A DNA stretch of 37,030 nt from Actinomadura harenae (GTDB lineage: Bacteria; Actinomycetota; Actinomycetes; Streptosporangiales; Streptosporangiaceae), in assembly GCF_003696215.1 (NCBI RefSeq), contig NZ_RFFG01000080.1:1-37030 (forward strand). Direction: 5' to 3'. Each line of letters starts with the position of its first letter. Within the stretch, counting starts at the first letter, position 1. Positions 14,616-22,363 of the stretch are shown piece by piece. The notes below the pieces were generated by a model. It was not told the origin of the DNA. It saw nothing but the letters and a program-made list of their open reading frames with translations, and ran no database searches. Both the position numbers and the translations under genes were made by a program.

Positions 14616-15530
14616 TCAGCGCCGGGTCGCGATGAGGCGTCGTATCGCGGCGTGGGCGGGCGGGCCCCAGGTGGTCTTGCCGCCCGGGAGGCCGCGGACG
14701 CCGGCTTCTCCGATGTGCATGCAGGCGAGGGCCTTCAGGACCGCCCATCCGCGGGCGCGGCGCAGGGTCGCGGCGTCCGCGGACGGCCGGTACGCGGCGT
14801 TGAGGCGGTCGGCGGCGCCGTCGGGCAGCAGGTGCCAGGCGGCGGCGAGGTCGCAGGCCGGGTCGCCCGCGCAGAGGTCACCGAAGTCGATCACGCCGCG
14901 GACGGCGCCGTCGGTGGTGAGGACGTTCGCCGGATGCAGATCGCCGTGGAGCCAGAGCGCCGGGCCCGTCCACTCGGGCGCGGTGACGGCGTCGTCCCAG
15001 ACCGCGCGGACGCCGTCCGGGTCGGTGATCAGTCCTCGTTCCGTCGCGGAGGCGAGCCCGTCGGCGAAGGCCTGGGAGTGGGCGGCCAGCGGCCCTCTGC
15101 AGTGCCTGCCGGCCGGCGCCCCCTCAGGGGCGGGCCGGTGCAGCGCGCTCAGGAACGCGGCCAGCGTCTCGGCGGACTCCGCGCCGCGCGTGACGGGGGC
15201 GCGGTCGGCGGGCTCGCCCGGCACCCAGGTGGTGACGATCCAGGGGCGCGGGAACAGCGTGGAGGGTTCACCGAGGCGCTGCGGGACGGGAACCGGCAGC
15301 GGAAGGGACGGCGCGAGCGCGGGCAGCCAGGTGTGCTCCTTGCGCAGCAGCGCGTCCGCGGACTCCGTCGCCCAGGGCAGCCGGACGGCGAGGTCGTCAC
15401 CGAGCCGCCACAGCTGGTTGTCCCAGCCGCGCGCACCGAACCGCACAGGGTGATCGGCCAGGTCAGGGTGCTGTTCGCGCAGCAGATCCCGGACCATCTC
15501 CGCTGTGACGTCGATCCCGGCATGCGTCAT
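14616..15530 (-). CDS. Aminoglycoside phosphotransferase-family kinase
   Basis: A 304-residue small-molecule kinase of the APH/choline-kinase fold. The catalytic loop is LHGDLHPANVL (Asp and Asn both present) and the metal site is VIDFGDLCAGDPACDLA. The N-terminal lobe has VRFGARGWDNQLWRLGDDLAVRLP, in the place of the glycine-rich and Lys strands. These features fit the family broadly; homologues are often annotated as aminoglycoside resistance but many act on other hydroxylated compounds, so resistance should not be assumed. The ATG at 15530 is preceded 8 nt upstream by TAGGGT, a leaderless-type -10 box. The longer open frame upstream is discarded because it runs through the promoter and an inverted repeat. 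Confidence 0.85.
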   Translation of the reverse strand: MTHAGIDVTAEMVRDLLREQHPDLADHPVRFGARGWDNQLWRLGDDLAVRLPWATESADALLRKEHTWLPALAPSLPLPVPVPQRLGEPSTLFPRPWIVTTWVPGEPADRAPVTRGAESAETLAAFLSALHRPAPEGAPAGRHCRGPLAAHSQAFADGLASATERGLITDPDGVRAVWDDAVTAPEWTGPALWLHGDLHPANVLTTDGAVRGVIDFGDLCAGDPACDLAAAWHLLPDGAADRLNAAYRPSADAATLRRARGWAVLKALACMHIGEAGVRGLPGGKTTWGPPAHAAIRRLIATRR

Positions 15531-15910
15531 GCGAAGCAACCCTAGCCCGCACCGTTGACCGGCGGTCTCGCCGCGAAGGTTCTGACAGTGAGTCAGAAGA
15601 CGCAGACGGAATGGGGCGCACGGGGCAGCATCGGGGGCGGGCGGGGTGTCTGCTGAGGGGGAGCGGGCACCCGAAAGGGGGGCCCCGAAGACCACCGAGT
15701 CGTCGCAGGAGGTTGGCAGGCAGGTGCCGCAGGAACGCGCCCCGGCGCGACACGACGGTTCACCGGCGGCGCCGCGGCGACCGGCAGAACGGCCGGCGCC
15801 CGCGGCTCGGGCCTCACCGCCCCACTCCCCCTGAACGCCGCGGGCGCCGGCCATCCCGTCCCGACACCGCGAGCCCCCTTCCCCGGGGAGGCTCGGAGAA
15901 CGGACCCCCG
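15531..15910. promoter_or_regulatory. 380-bp divergent intergenic region with an inverted repeat
   Basis: Between the phosphotransferase and Crp-like genes. TAGGGT (15539-15544, minus strand) is the -10 box of the phosphotransferase. TTCTGAC (15580-15586) and GTCAGAA (15592-15598) form a perfect inverted repeat with a 5-nt spacer, about 35 bp upstream of that box, so it could be an activator or repressor site. From 15600 to 15890 I see no convincing gene and no clear promoter for the Crp-like gene. Confidence 0.45.
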
Positions 15911-16630
15911 TTGATCGAGAGGAAAAGCCCGGTACGCCCCGACGACTTCTGGGGCGCGCTGACGACCGCCGAGCGGGACGCGCTGCGAGCGGTGGCACGA
16001 CCGCGGTCGTTCCCCGCCCGGACGCCACTGTGCCTTCAGGGCGACGAGTCCGACCACATCATCGTGATCGAGTCGGGGTGGGCGAAGGTCGCCTCGTCCA
16101 CCGAGGACGGGCACGCCGTGGTGCTCGCCGTGCGGGGACCGGGCGACCTGGTGTGCGAGAGCGCGGTGCTGGGCGCGCGGCACCGGTCGGCGACCGTGAC
16201 GGCCCTGTCGACCGTCCGCGCGCGGGTCGTGCCCGCGGCCCGGTTCACCGCGTTCCTCGACGCCCATCCGCGGGTGTGGCGGCTGGTCAGCGGCACGTTC
16301 GTCCGCCGCCTGGACGACGCGGACCAGCGGGCCCGCGCGCACGTCGCGGTACGCGGCGACCAGCGCCTGGCCCTGCTGCTGGCGCACCTGGCCGAGCTGT
16401 CGGCCCGGCACACCTCGCCCGCGCCGGACGGCGGCGTCGACATCGCCCCGCCCCTGTCACAGCAGGAGCTCGGATCCTGGATGGACGCGTCGCGCGAGAC
16501 GGTCGCGCGCGGCCTGAACCGGCTGCGCCAGGAAGGCCTGGTCCGGACGGGCTGGCGGCGGATCACCGTCGTCGACCTGCCAGGACTGGTCGAGTTCGCG
16601 CGCCGCCCCGCCGACGAGGACGACCAATAG
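15911..16630 (+). CDS. Crp/Fnr-family transcriptional regulator
   Basis: A 239-residue regulator with an N-terminal cyclic-nucleotide-binding-type beta roll and a C-terminal winged helix. The roll is seen in PLCLQGDESDHIIVIESGWAKV and GPGDLVCESAVLGARHRSATV; the Glu and the Arg-Ser resemble cAMP-contacting positions but are not a full match, so the ligand is uncertain. No FNR-like cysteine cluster is present. The recognition helix lies in LSQQELGSWMDASRETVARGLNRLRQEGLV. The start is uncertain: TTG at 15911 is the most downstream possible start before the conserved domain, with GGAG 12 nt upstream. An earlier start in the same frame cannot be excluded. Confidence 0.82.
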   Translation: MIERKSPVRPDDFWGALTTAERDALRAVARPRSFPARTPLCLQGDESDHIIVIESGWAKVASSTEDGHAVVLAVRGPGDLVCESAVLGARHRSATVTALSTVRARVVPAARFTAFLDAHPRVWRLVSGTFVRRLDDADQRARAHVAVRGDQRLALLLAHLAELSARHTSPAPDGGVDIAPPLSQQELGSWMDASRETVARGLNRLRQEGLVRTGWRRITVVDLPGLVEFARRPADEDDQ

Positions 16631-16666
16631 GACACCCACGTAGGAGACCCACGTAGGACATCCACG
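16631..16666. repeat. 13-bp tandem repeat after the Crp-like gene
   Basis: Units GACACCCACGTAG (16631-16643) and GAGACCCACGTAG (16644-16656), then a partial third copy GACATCCACG (16657-16666). It starts directly after the stop codon and precedes the terminator. No function is evident. Confidence 0.7.
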
Positions 16667-16669
16667 GCC

Positions 16670-16715
16670 GGGCACCCCCGGCGCCGTGAACCGAACCACG
16701 GCGCCGGGCGTGCCC
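16670..16715. terminator. Bidirectional terminator between crp-like gene and helY
   Basis: Perfect 12-bp stem (16677-16688 with 16697-16708) and 8-nt loop, with an outer GGGCAC/GTGCCC extension, between two convergent genes. Confidence 0.75.
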
Positions 16716-16722
16716 CGCCGGA

Positions 16723-19488
16723 TCAGGTCACCGACGTGTACGCGACGACGCCGCGGCGCATCGCGTCCATCGCGCGCCGCGCCGTCTTGCGGATGTGGCT
16801 GTTGGGCTCGGCCGCGTCCGCGACCTGCCCCAGCAGGTCGAGCAGCTGCTTGACGGCGCGGACGAAGTCACCGGCCGTCATGTCGCCGTCGAGCAGCACC
16901 TCGTCCAGGTCGTCGCCCTTCGCCCACCGGTACGCCGTCCACGCGAACCCCAGGTCGGGCTCCCGCAGGAACGACACCTGGTTGTCCTTCTCCACCGCGT
17001 CCAGCTGCCCCCACAGCCGGATCATCCCGGCGAGGGCGTCCTGCGCGGCGCCGGCGGGCGTCCGGGGCGCGGACGCGTCGTCCGGCTGCCGCGACTCGTA
17101 CACCAGCGCCGACACGCACGCGGCGAGCTCGGCGTGGTCGAGCTTCTCCCACAGGCCCTCGCGGAGCGACTCGGCCGTCAGCAGGTCCAGCTCGTTGTAG
17201 ATGCGGCCGAGACGGCGTCCCTCGTCGGTGACGTCCTCCCCGTCGAGATAACCGAGCTGCTCCAGGACGGCGCAGACCCGGTCGAACGTCCGGGCGATCA
17301 CCTGCGAACGGCCCTCGACGCGGCGCCGCAGCAGCTCGGTCTCCCGCTCGAGCCGGAAGAACCGCTCGGCCCACCGCGCGTGGTCCTCACGCTGGTCACA
17401 GCCGTGCACGGGATGCGCCCGCAGCTCGGCGCGCAGCCGCGCGATCTCCGCGTCGTCCCCGGCCGGGGTGTCGCGGACGCGCCGCCGGTCACGCGTGTCG
17501 CCCGACACCTTGTTCCGCAGCGTCGACGCCAGGTCACGGCGCATCTGCGGGTTGCGCGGGCTGAACGACTTCGGCACCCGGATCCGGTCGACGGGCTCCA
17601 CCGGCCGCGGGAAGTCGTGGATCGACAGCCGCTGCACGGACGCCCCCGCGGTCAGGACCAGCGGCGCGGCCCCGTCCGAGCGGCGGCCGAGACCCGGGTC
17701 CAGGACGACGGCCAGCCCCGAACGCCGCCCGGACGGCACCAGGATCACATCCCCCGGACGCAGGTGCTCCAGCGACCGGGCCGCCTCCGCGCGCCGCGAC
17801 ACCGACCGCTCCCGCGACAGCTCCGCCTCCCGGTCCGACAGGCGGCGGCGCAGCGCGGCGTACTCCATGAAGTCGCCCAGATGGCACTCGGCGGCCTTGG
17901 CGTACCCGGCGAGCGCCTCCTCGTTCTTGCGGACCTGCTTGGCCAGCCCCACCACGGCCCGGTCGGCCTGGAACTGCGCGAACGACTGCTCCAGCAGGTT
18001 GCGGGCGCGTTCGAACCCGACCGCGCCGACGAGGTTCACCGCCATGTTGTACGACGGCCGGAAGCTGGAGTTCAGCGGATAGGTGCGGGCGCCCGCGAGC
18101 CCGGCGAGCGACGCGGGCTCCACGCTCGGCCCCCAGACCACCACGGCATGGCCCTCGACGTCGATGCCGCGGCGCCCGGCACGCCCGGTGAGCTGCGTGT
18201 ACTCACCCGGGGTCAGGTCGACGTGCGCCTCACCGTTCCACTTGTCGAGCTTCTCGATCACCACGGTGCGGGCGGGCATGTTGATGCCGAGCGCGAGCGT
18301 CTCGGTCGCGAACACCGCCTTGATCATCCCGCGGGTGAACAGCTCCTCGACGATCTCCTTGAACGTCGGGAGCATCCCCGCGTGGTGCGCGGCGATCCCC
18401 CGCTCCAGCGCCGCGAGGAAGTCGTGGTAGCCGAGGACGTGCAGGTCGGCGGGGTCGAGGTCGGCGGTGCGCAGCTCCACGTGCGCGCGGATCTCCTCCG
18501 CCTCCTCCCTCGACGTCAGCCGCAGCCCCGCGTGCAGGCACTGCAGGACGGCCGCGTCGCAGCCGTTGCGGGAGAAGATGAAGGTGATCGCGGGCAGCAG
18601 CCCGGCCCGCTCGAGCCGCTCCACGACGTCCGGACGCGCCGGAGGCCGGAACCGCTGCGGACGCGCCGCGCGGCGCCGCCCGGTACGCCGCCCCTGGTTG
18701 ACCTTCGCGCGCCGCACCTCCTCCACGGCCATCCGGGTGAGCTGCGGGTTCAGCTTCGCGCGCCGCCCCTCGCCCTTGCCCTGCTCGACGAACAGGTCGT
18801 ACAGGCGGGTGCCGACCATCATGTGCTGGAACAGCGGGACGGGCCGGTGCTCGTCGACGATCACGGCCGTGTCGCCGCGGACCTCCTGCAGCCACTCGCC
18901 GAACTCCTCGGCGTTGGACACCGTCGCCGACAGCGCCACGAGCCGCACCGAGTCCGGCACGTGGATGATCACTTCTTCCCAGACGGCGCCGCGGAACCGG
19001 TCGGCGAGGTAGTGCACCTCGTCCATGACCACGAACGCCAGCCCGGCGAGGGTCTGCGACCCCGCGTACAGCATGTTCCGCAGCACCTCGGTCGTCATGA
19101 CGACGATCGGGGCCTCGCCGTTGACGCTGTTGTCGCCGGTGAGCAGGCCGACCTTCTCCGGCCCGTAGCGGCGGACGAGGTCGGCGTACTTCTGGTTCGA
19201 CAGCGCCTTGATCGGCGTGGTGTAGAAGCACTTGCCGCCGCCGAGCAGCGCCAGGTGCACGGCGAACTCCCCGACGAGGGTCTTTCCGGAACCGGTGGGC
19301 GCGGCGACCAGGACGCCGCTGCCCCCCTCCAGGGCCCGGCACGCCTCGATCTGGAACGCGTCCAGCTCGAAGTCGTACAGGGTCCGGAAGTCCAGCAGGG
19401 CGGGCCCGTTCCCGTCGGTCCGGGCCCGGAAGGCCCGGTACCGCTCCGCCGGGGACTGCTCGGCCGACCGCGTGTCGGGGGTGCTCAT
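16723..19488 (-). CDS. helY: HelY, Ski2/Mtr4-like DEAD/DEAH-box helicase
   Basis: A large superfamily 2 helicase of 921 residues, probably acting on RNA, related to the Ski2/Mtr4 group. Visible motifs: APTGSGKT (motif I), TTPIKALSNQK (Ia), MDEVHYLAD (II), ALSATVSN (III), and QLTGRAGRRGID (VI). A long C-terminal region corresponds to the helical DSHCT domain. The mycobacterial homologue HelY sits beside tatC/tatA and pafC/pafB in the same order, as here. I chose the ATG at 19488 because the -10 box TAGGCT lies 7 nt upstream, indicating a leaderless message; the open frame continues 32 codons further without family similarity. The exact RNA target is not known. Confidence 0.93.
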   Translation of the reverse strand: MSTPDTRSAEQSPAERYRAFRARTDGNGPALLDFRTLYDFELDAFQIEACRALEGGSGVLVAAPTGSGKTLVGEFAVHLALLGGGKCFYTTPIKALSNQKYADLVRRYGPEKVGLLTGDNSVNGEAPIVVMTTEVLRNMLYAGSQTLAGLAFVVMDEVHYLADRFRGAVWEEVIIHVPDSVRLVALSATVSNAEEFGEWLQEVRGDTAVIVDEHRPVPLFQHMMVGTRLYDLFVEQGKGEGRRAKLNPQLTRMAVEEVRRAKVNQGRRTGRRRAARPQRFRPPARPDVVERLERAGLLPAITFIFSRNGCDAAVLQCLHAGLRLTSREEAEEIRAHVELRTADLDPADLHVLGYHDFLAALERGIAAHHAGMLPTFKEIVEELFTRGMIKAVFATETLALGINMPARTVVIEKLDKWNGEAHVDLTPGEYTQLTGRAGRRGIDVEGHAVVVWGPSVEPASLAGLAGARTYPLNSSFRPSYNMAVNLVGAVGFERARNLLEQSFAQFQADRAVVGLAKQVRKNEEALAGYAKAAECHLGDFMEYAALRRRLSDREAELSRERSVSRRAEAARSLEHLRPGDVILVPSGRRSGLAVVLDPGLGRRSDGAAPLVLTAGASVQRLSIHDFPRPVEPVDRIRVPKSFSPRNPQMRRDLASTLRNKVSGDTRDRRRVRDTPAGDDAEIARLRAELRAHPVHGCDQREDHARWAERFFRLERETELLRRRVEGRSQVIARTFDRVCAVLEQLGYLDGEDVTDEGRRLGRIYNELDLLTAESLREGLWEKLDHAELAACVSALVYESRQPDDASAPRTPAGAAQDALAGMIRLWGQLDAVEKDNQVSFLREPDLGFAWTAYRWAKGDDLDEVLLDGDMTAGDFVRAVKQLLDLLGQVADAAEPNSHIRKTARRAMDAMRRGVVAYTSVT

Positions 19489-19644
19489 GCCTCCGAGCCT
19501 ACGGTTTCGCCCGCCCGGATTCCCCATTCGGGGCCCAACATCTTCATTCGGACGATCTTCCCGCATTGGACGATCTTCCTGCATCGGACGGGTTTCCGCC
19601 TCCGGTTTACCGGCCGCCCCGGCCTTCGGAGGCCGTCTCCGGCG

Positions 19645-20529
19645 TCAGCGGCCGTCGCCGCGTCCCCCGCGGCCGCCGCTCTCCAGCTCCGCGTCGATCC
19701 GGTCCAGGTCCAGCGGGGCCGCCTCGTCGTCCGACAGGCCCGCGTACGGATCGGGGGCGTTGGCCCTCCGCCGGTCGTTGAAGTACGCCAGCAGCTCCGC
19801 GACCTCGAACAGCACCACCGTGGGGATCGCGAGGGCCAGCATCGTGAACGGGTCCTGGCTGGGCGTGGCGACGGCCGCGAACACGAAGATCCCGAAGATC
19901 AGCATGCGCCGGTACCGGCGGATCGCGGTCTGCGGCAGGACCCCGGCCATGTTCAGGATCACCACGAACAGCGGCAGCTCGAACGCCAACCCGAAGATCA
20001 GCAGCATGGCCTGCGCGTAGCCCAGGTAGGACTCCACACCGACCAGCACCGTGGAACTGCCCGGCGCGAGCCCGATGAGGATCTTCAGGCCCTTGTCCAT
20101 CGTGACGTAGGCCAGGGCCGCGCCCGCCACGAACAGCGGCACCGCCGCCGCGATGAACGTGTACGTCCACCGCTTCTCCCGCCTGTACAGGCCGGGCGCG
20201 ACGAACGCCCACAGCTGGTACAGCCAGATCGGGGAGGAGATCACCGCGCCCGCCAGCAGCGCGACCTTCATGTGGATGAAGAACCCGTCGAAGATCCCGT
20301 GGACCACCAGGTCGCACTTGTTGTTGATGCAGTGCTTGGGATCGATCCGGGTGAACGGCTCGGTGACGAACGTCCAGATCGGGTTGAAGAACAGCCAGCC
20401 GATGCCGGTCCCGACCGCCAGCCCGAGCATCGCCTTGATCAGCCGGTTGCGCAGCTCACGCAGGTGAGCCATGAGCGGCATCCGGCCCTCGGGGTCGACG
20501 GGCTGCCTCTTGATCTTCATGGTGGGCAT
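19645..20529 (-). CDS. tatC: Twin-arginine translocase subunit TatC
   Basis: The substrate-receptor subunit of the Tat machinery, which exports folded proteins carrying twin-arginine signals. It is 294 residues with six hydrophobic segments. The conserved N-terminal motif MAHLRELRNRL and the FAFxLP-like stretch (LIFGLAFELPLFVV) are both present. There is a charged cytoplasmic tail of about 50 residues. ATG at 20529 is used; another ATG three codons later is equally possible. It is the second gene of the tatA-tatC pair, 59 bp after tatA, upstream of helY. Confidence 0.96.
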   Translation of the reverse strand: MPTMKIKRQPVDPEGRMPLMAHLRELRNRLIKAMLGLAVGTGIGWLFFNPIWTFVTEPFTRIDPKHCINNKCDLVVHGIFDGFFIHMKVALLAGAVISSPIWLYQLWAFVAPGLYRREKRWTYTFIAAAVPLFVAGAALAYVTMDKGLKILIGLAPGSSTVLVGVESYLGYAQAMLLIFGLAFELPLFVVILNMAGVLPQTAIRRYRRMLIFGIFVFAAVATPSQDPFTMLALAIPTVVLFEVAELLAYFNDRRRANAPDPYAGLSDDEAAPLDLDRIDAELESGGRGGRGDGR

Positions 20530-20588
20530 TCAGGGGTCGGGGATCGGCGCGCGGCCGGTCCGGGCGGATGCCGTGGGGGCGGGGACGG

Positions 20589-20951
20589 TCAGCCGTTGGC
20601 GCGGTACTGAGCGCGCTCCACCGGAACCCCCTCGATCGGCTCACCGGACGCCAGCGCGCCGGGACGCCGCTCGGACGCGGCCGCCTCGCGCTCAAGCCGG
20701 GCCGCCTCCTCACGCAACCGGGCCGCACGCTCCCGCGCGTCCTCGGCCGGAGCCGCCGGAGCGGCGGCCGGGGCCTGCGGGGCCGCGGCCTGCGGGCGGT
20801 CGTCGTCGTCCTCGACCAGGCCCTTGGTCTCGGCCTTCAGGATGCGCGCGGACTTGCCGAGGGACCGCGCCAGCTGCGGCAGCTTCGCCGAGCCGAAGAT
20901 CAGCACGACGACGAACAGCAGGATCAAGATTTCGGGCGTGCCCAGGTTCAT
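20589..20951 (-). CDS. tatA: Twin-arginine translocase subunit TatA
   Basis: The pore-forming subunit of the Tat system, 120 residues. It has the typical short N-terminal transmembrane helix (LGTPEILILLFVVVLIFG) followed by an FG-type hinge and an amphipathic helix (AKLPQLARSLGKSARILKAE). The remaining tail is Ala/Pro/Glu-rich and may form a coiled coil (EDARERAARLREEAARLEREAA). I chose the ATG at 20951, with GAAGAGG seven nt upstream, since the longer frame upstream is non-homologous. It lies directly before tatC on the same strand. Confidence 0.95.
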   Translation of the reverse strand: MNLGTPEILILLFVVVLIFGSAKLPQLARSLGKSARILKAETKGLVEDDDDRPQAAAPQAPAAAPAAPAEDARERAARLREEAARLEREAAASERRPGALASGEPIEGVPVERAQYRANG

Positions 20952-20976
20952 GACGGTCCTCTTCAGCAGGTGGTAC

Positions 20977-21207
20977 TCACGACGATCGTACGCCCTCACC
21001 GGAGTCCACAGGGGTCCGGGCGTCCCGCAGGTCCCTGACCTCGGCACGCAGCGCGGAGTGTTCCGGCTCGAGTCTCCGGCGCGTCCGTTCGAGTTCACGA
21101 GCCAGACGCCGGACGCCCAGCCAGACGCGGAACGAGCACCACGCCAGCACCGCCAGCCCGGCGAACGCCAGCCCCACCGCCAGCCCCGTCCAGATCATCC
21201 CACTCAC
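20977..21207 (-). CDS. Small single-span membrane protein with coiled coil
   Basis: A 76-residue protein between pafC and tatA. It has one N-terminal hydrophobic helix (IWTGLAVGLAFAGLAVLAWC) and then a charged, Arg/Glu-rich stretch (RRLARELERTRRRLEPEHSALRAEVRDL) that probably forms a coiled coil in the cytoplasm. The GTG at 21207 is 13 nt after the pafC stop, so it is likely translated from the same message. I do not recognise a named family. Small proteins are seen at this position in other actinobacterial clusters (recollection, unverified). No function is assigned. Confidence 0.6.
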   Translation of the reverse strand: MSGMIWTGLAVGLAFAGLAVLAWCSFRVWLGVRRLARELERTRRRLEPEHSALRAEVRDLRDARTPVDSGEGVRSS

Positions 21208-21220
21208 GGTAGCCGACCCC

Positions 21221-22363
21221 TCACACCAGGTCGTACAGGGCCAGGGCGCGCGCCGCGTCGTCCCGGACGGCCCCGGCCAGCGACGCGGGCGACACGACCC
21301 GCCCCTGGTCGCCGAGCCGCATCGCCAGCGCCCGCACCCACCGGGTGTCGGGGGTCCGCACCACGATCCGCAGCCGCCCCTCCCCCAGCTCGGTCACCGA
21401 CTCGCACGGATAGGAGTCGGCGACCCACCGGCCGCGCGGCGTCAGCTCCATCGTCACCGTCTCGTCCTGCGGGGACGGCCGGAACAGGCCCGCGTCCACG
21501 TCGATCGGCTCCGCGCCGTCGGGCACGTCCGCCGGGACGTCCAGGACCGCGAGGTCGGTGACCCGGTCGAGGCGGAACAGCCGGACGGCCTCGGCGCGGC
21601 GGCACCAGCCCTCCAGGTACGTGGTGCCCTCCACCACCAGCAGCCGCATCGGATCCACGTCCCGCTCGGTGTTCTCGTCGCGCGTCGGCACGTAGTACGT
21701 CAGGTGGACGCGGCGCCGCGCGTCGATCGCCGACCGCAGCCGCGCGAGGGTGTCACCGCGCGTCTCCACCTCCACCGCGACCTTCCCGGCGGCCTGCGCC
21801 GCCGTGCCCGCCGCGTCCTCCAGCTTCACGATCAGCCGGGACAGCGCGTCCCGCTCGTGCAGCTCCGGCAGGCCCGCCAGCATCCGCAGCGCCACCAGCA
21901 GCGCCGCCGCCTCGTCCGCCTTCAGCCGCAGCGGCCGCGCGATCGACTCGGCCTCGGTCACCGTGATCTCCCCGCCCTCGTAGGACAGGTCGATCGGGCA
22001 GTACGGGTCCGGCGCGCGCAGCTCCACGCACCACAGCATGTTCAGGTCGTCGATCAGCTGCTTCTCGGTCACCCCGAACGCGGCGGCCGCCTCGTCCAGC
22101 GCGACCGCGTCCCGGTTCACCACGTACGGGACCAGCGCCAGCAGCCGCGCCAGCCGCCCCGTGGACGTCGCGCCGGCCCGCCTCACCGCCTCGCCCTTCG
22201 CCGCGTCGCTCCTCAGCCCGCCGGACCTCACCGCGTCGGCCTTCACCGCGTCGGCCTTCACCGCGTCGGCCTTCACCGCGTCGGCCTTCACCGCGTCGGT
22301 CTTCGGGGCCCCGTCGCGGGACGCCTCGTCCCGGGGCGCAGCGCCCGTCTCGATGCCGCTCAT
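21221..22363 (-). CDS. pafC: PafC, WYL-domain transcriptional activator subunit
   Basis: Partner of PafB. In mycobacteria the PafBC heterodimer activates the LexA-independent DNA-damage response. The protein is 380 residues: an unusual N-terminal tail (residues 1-65) with the pentapeptide DAVKA repeated, then a winged helix (TGRLARLLALVPYVVNRDAVALDEAAAAFGV), a WYL domain (about residues 200-290, HLTYYVPTRDENTERDVDPMRLL) and a WCX-type C-terminus. The start ATG overlaps the pafB stop (ATGA), showing translational coupling. The N-terminal repeat tail is coded by a 15-bp minisatellite and is not part of the usual family length of about 320 residues. A later start after the repeats cannot be excluded. 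Confidence 0.92.
   Translation of the reverse strand: MSGIETGAAPRDEASRDGAPKTDAVKADAVKADAVKADAVKADAVRSGGLRSDAAKGEAVRRAGATSTGRLARLLALVPYVVNRDAVALDEAAAAFGVTEKQLIDDLNMLWCVELRAPDPYCPIDLSYEGGEITVTEAESIARPLRLKADEAAALLVALRMLAGLPELHERDALSRLIVKLEDAAGTAAQAAGKVAVEVETRGDTLARLRSAIDARRRVHLTYYVPTRDENTERDVDPMRLLVVEGTTYLEGWCRRAEAVRLFRLDRVTDLAVLDVPADVPDGAEPIDVDAGLFRPSPQDETVTMELTPRGRWVADSYPCESVTELGEGRLRIVVRTPDTRWVRALAMRLGDQGRVVSPASLAGAVRDDAARALALYDLV
22231..22305. repeat. 15-bp minisatellite within the pafC N-terminus
   Basis: Four identical units CCGCGTCGGCCTTCA (22231-22245, 22246-22260, 22261-22275, 22276-22290) and a diverged fifth. Read on the minus strand they code for repeats of Lys-Ala-Asp-Ala-Val. Unit length is a multiple of three, so copy changes keep the frame. 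Confidence 0.9.

Noticed and set aside
14616..15530. Calling the phosphotransferase an aminoglycoside-resistance gene
   Set aside because: Only the general APH-fold motifs are visible. They are shared by kinases with many other substrates, and no resistance-specific context is present.
16795..20610. Very long open frame on the plus strand opposite helY and tatC
   Set aside because: In DNA of this GC content, frames opposite real genes stay open by chance. The translation is Arg/Leu/Val-rich with no family similarity, and the minus-strand genes have clear motifs.
22231..22305. Short repeats as a CRISPR array
   Set aside because: The units are contiguous 15-bp copies without spacers and lie in frame inside pafC; no cas gene is present.
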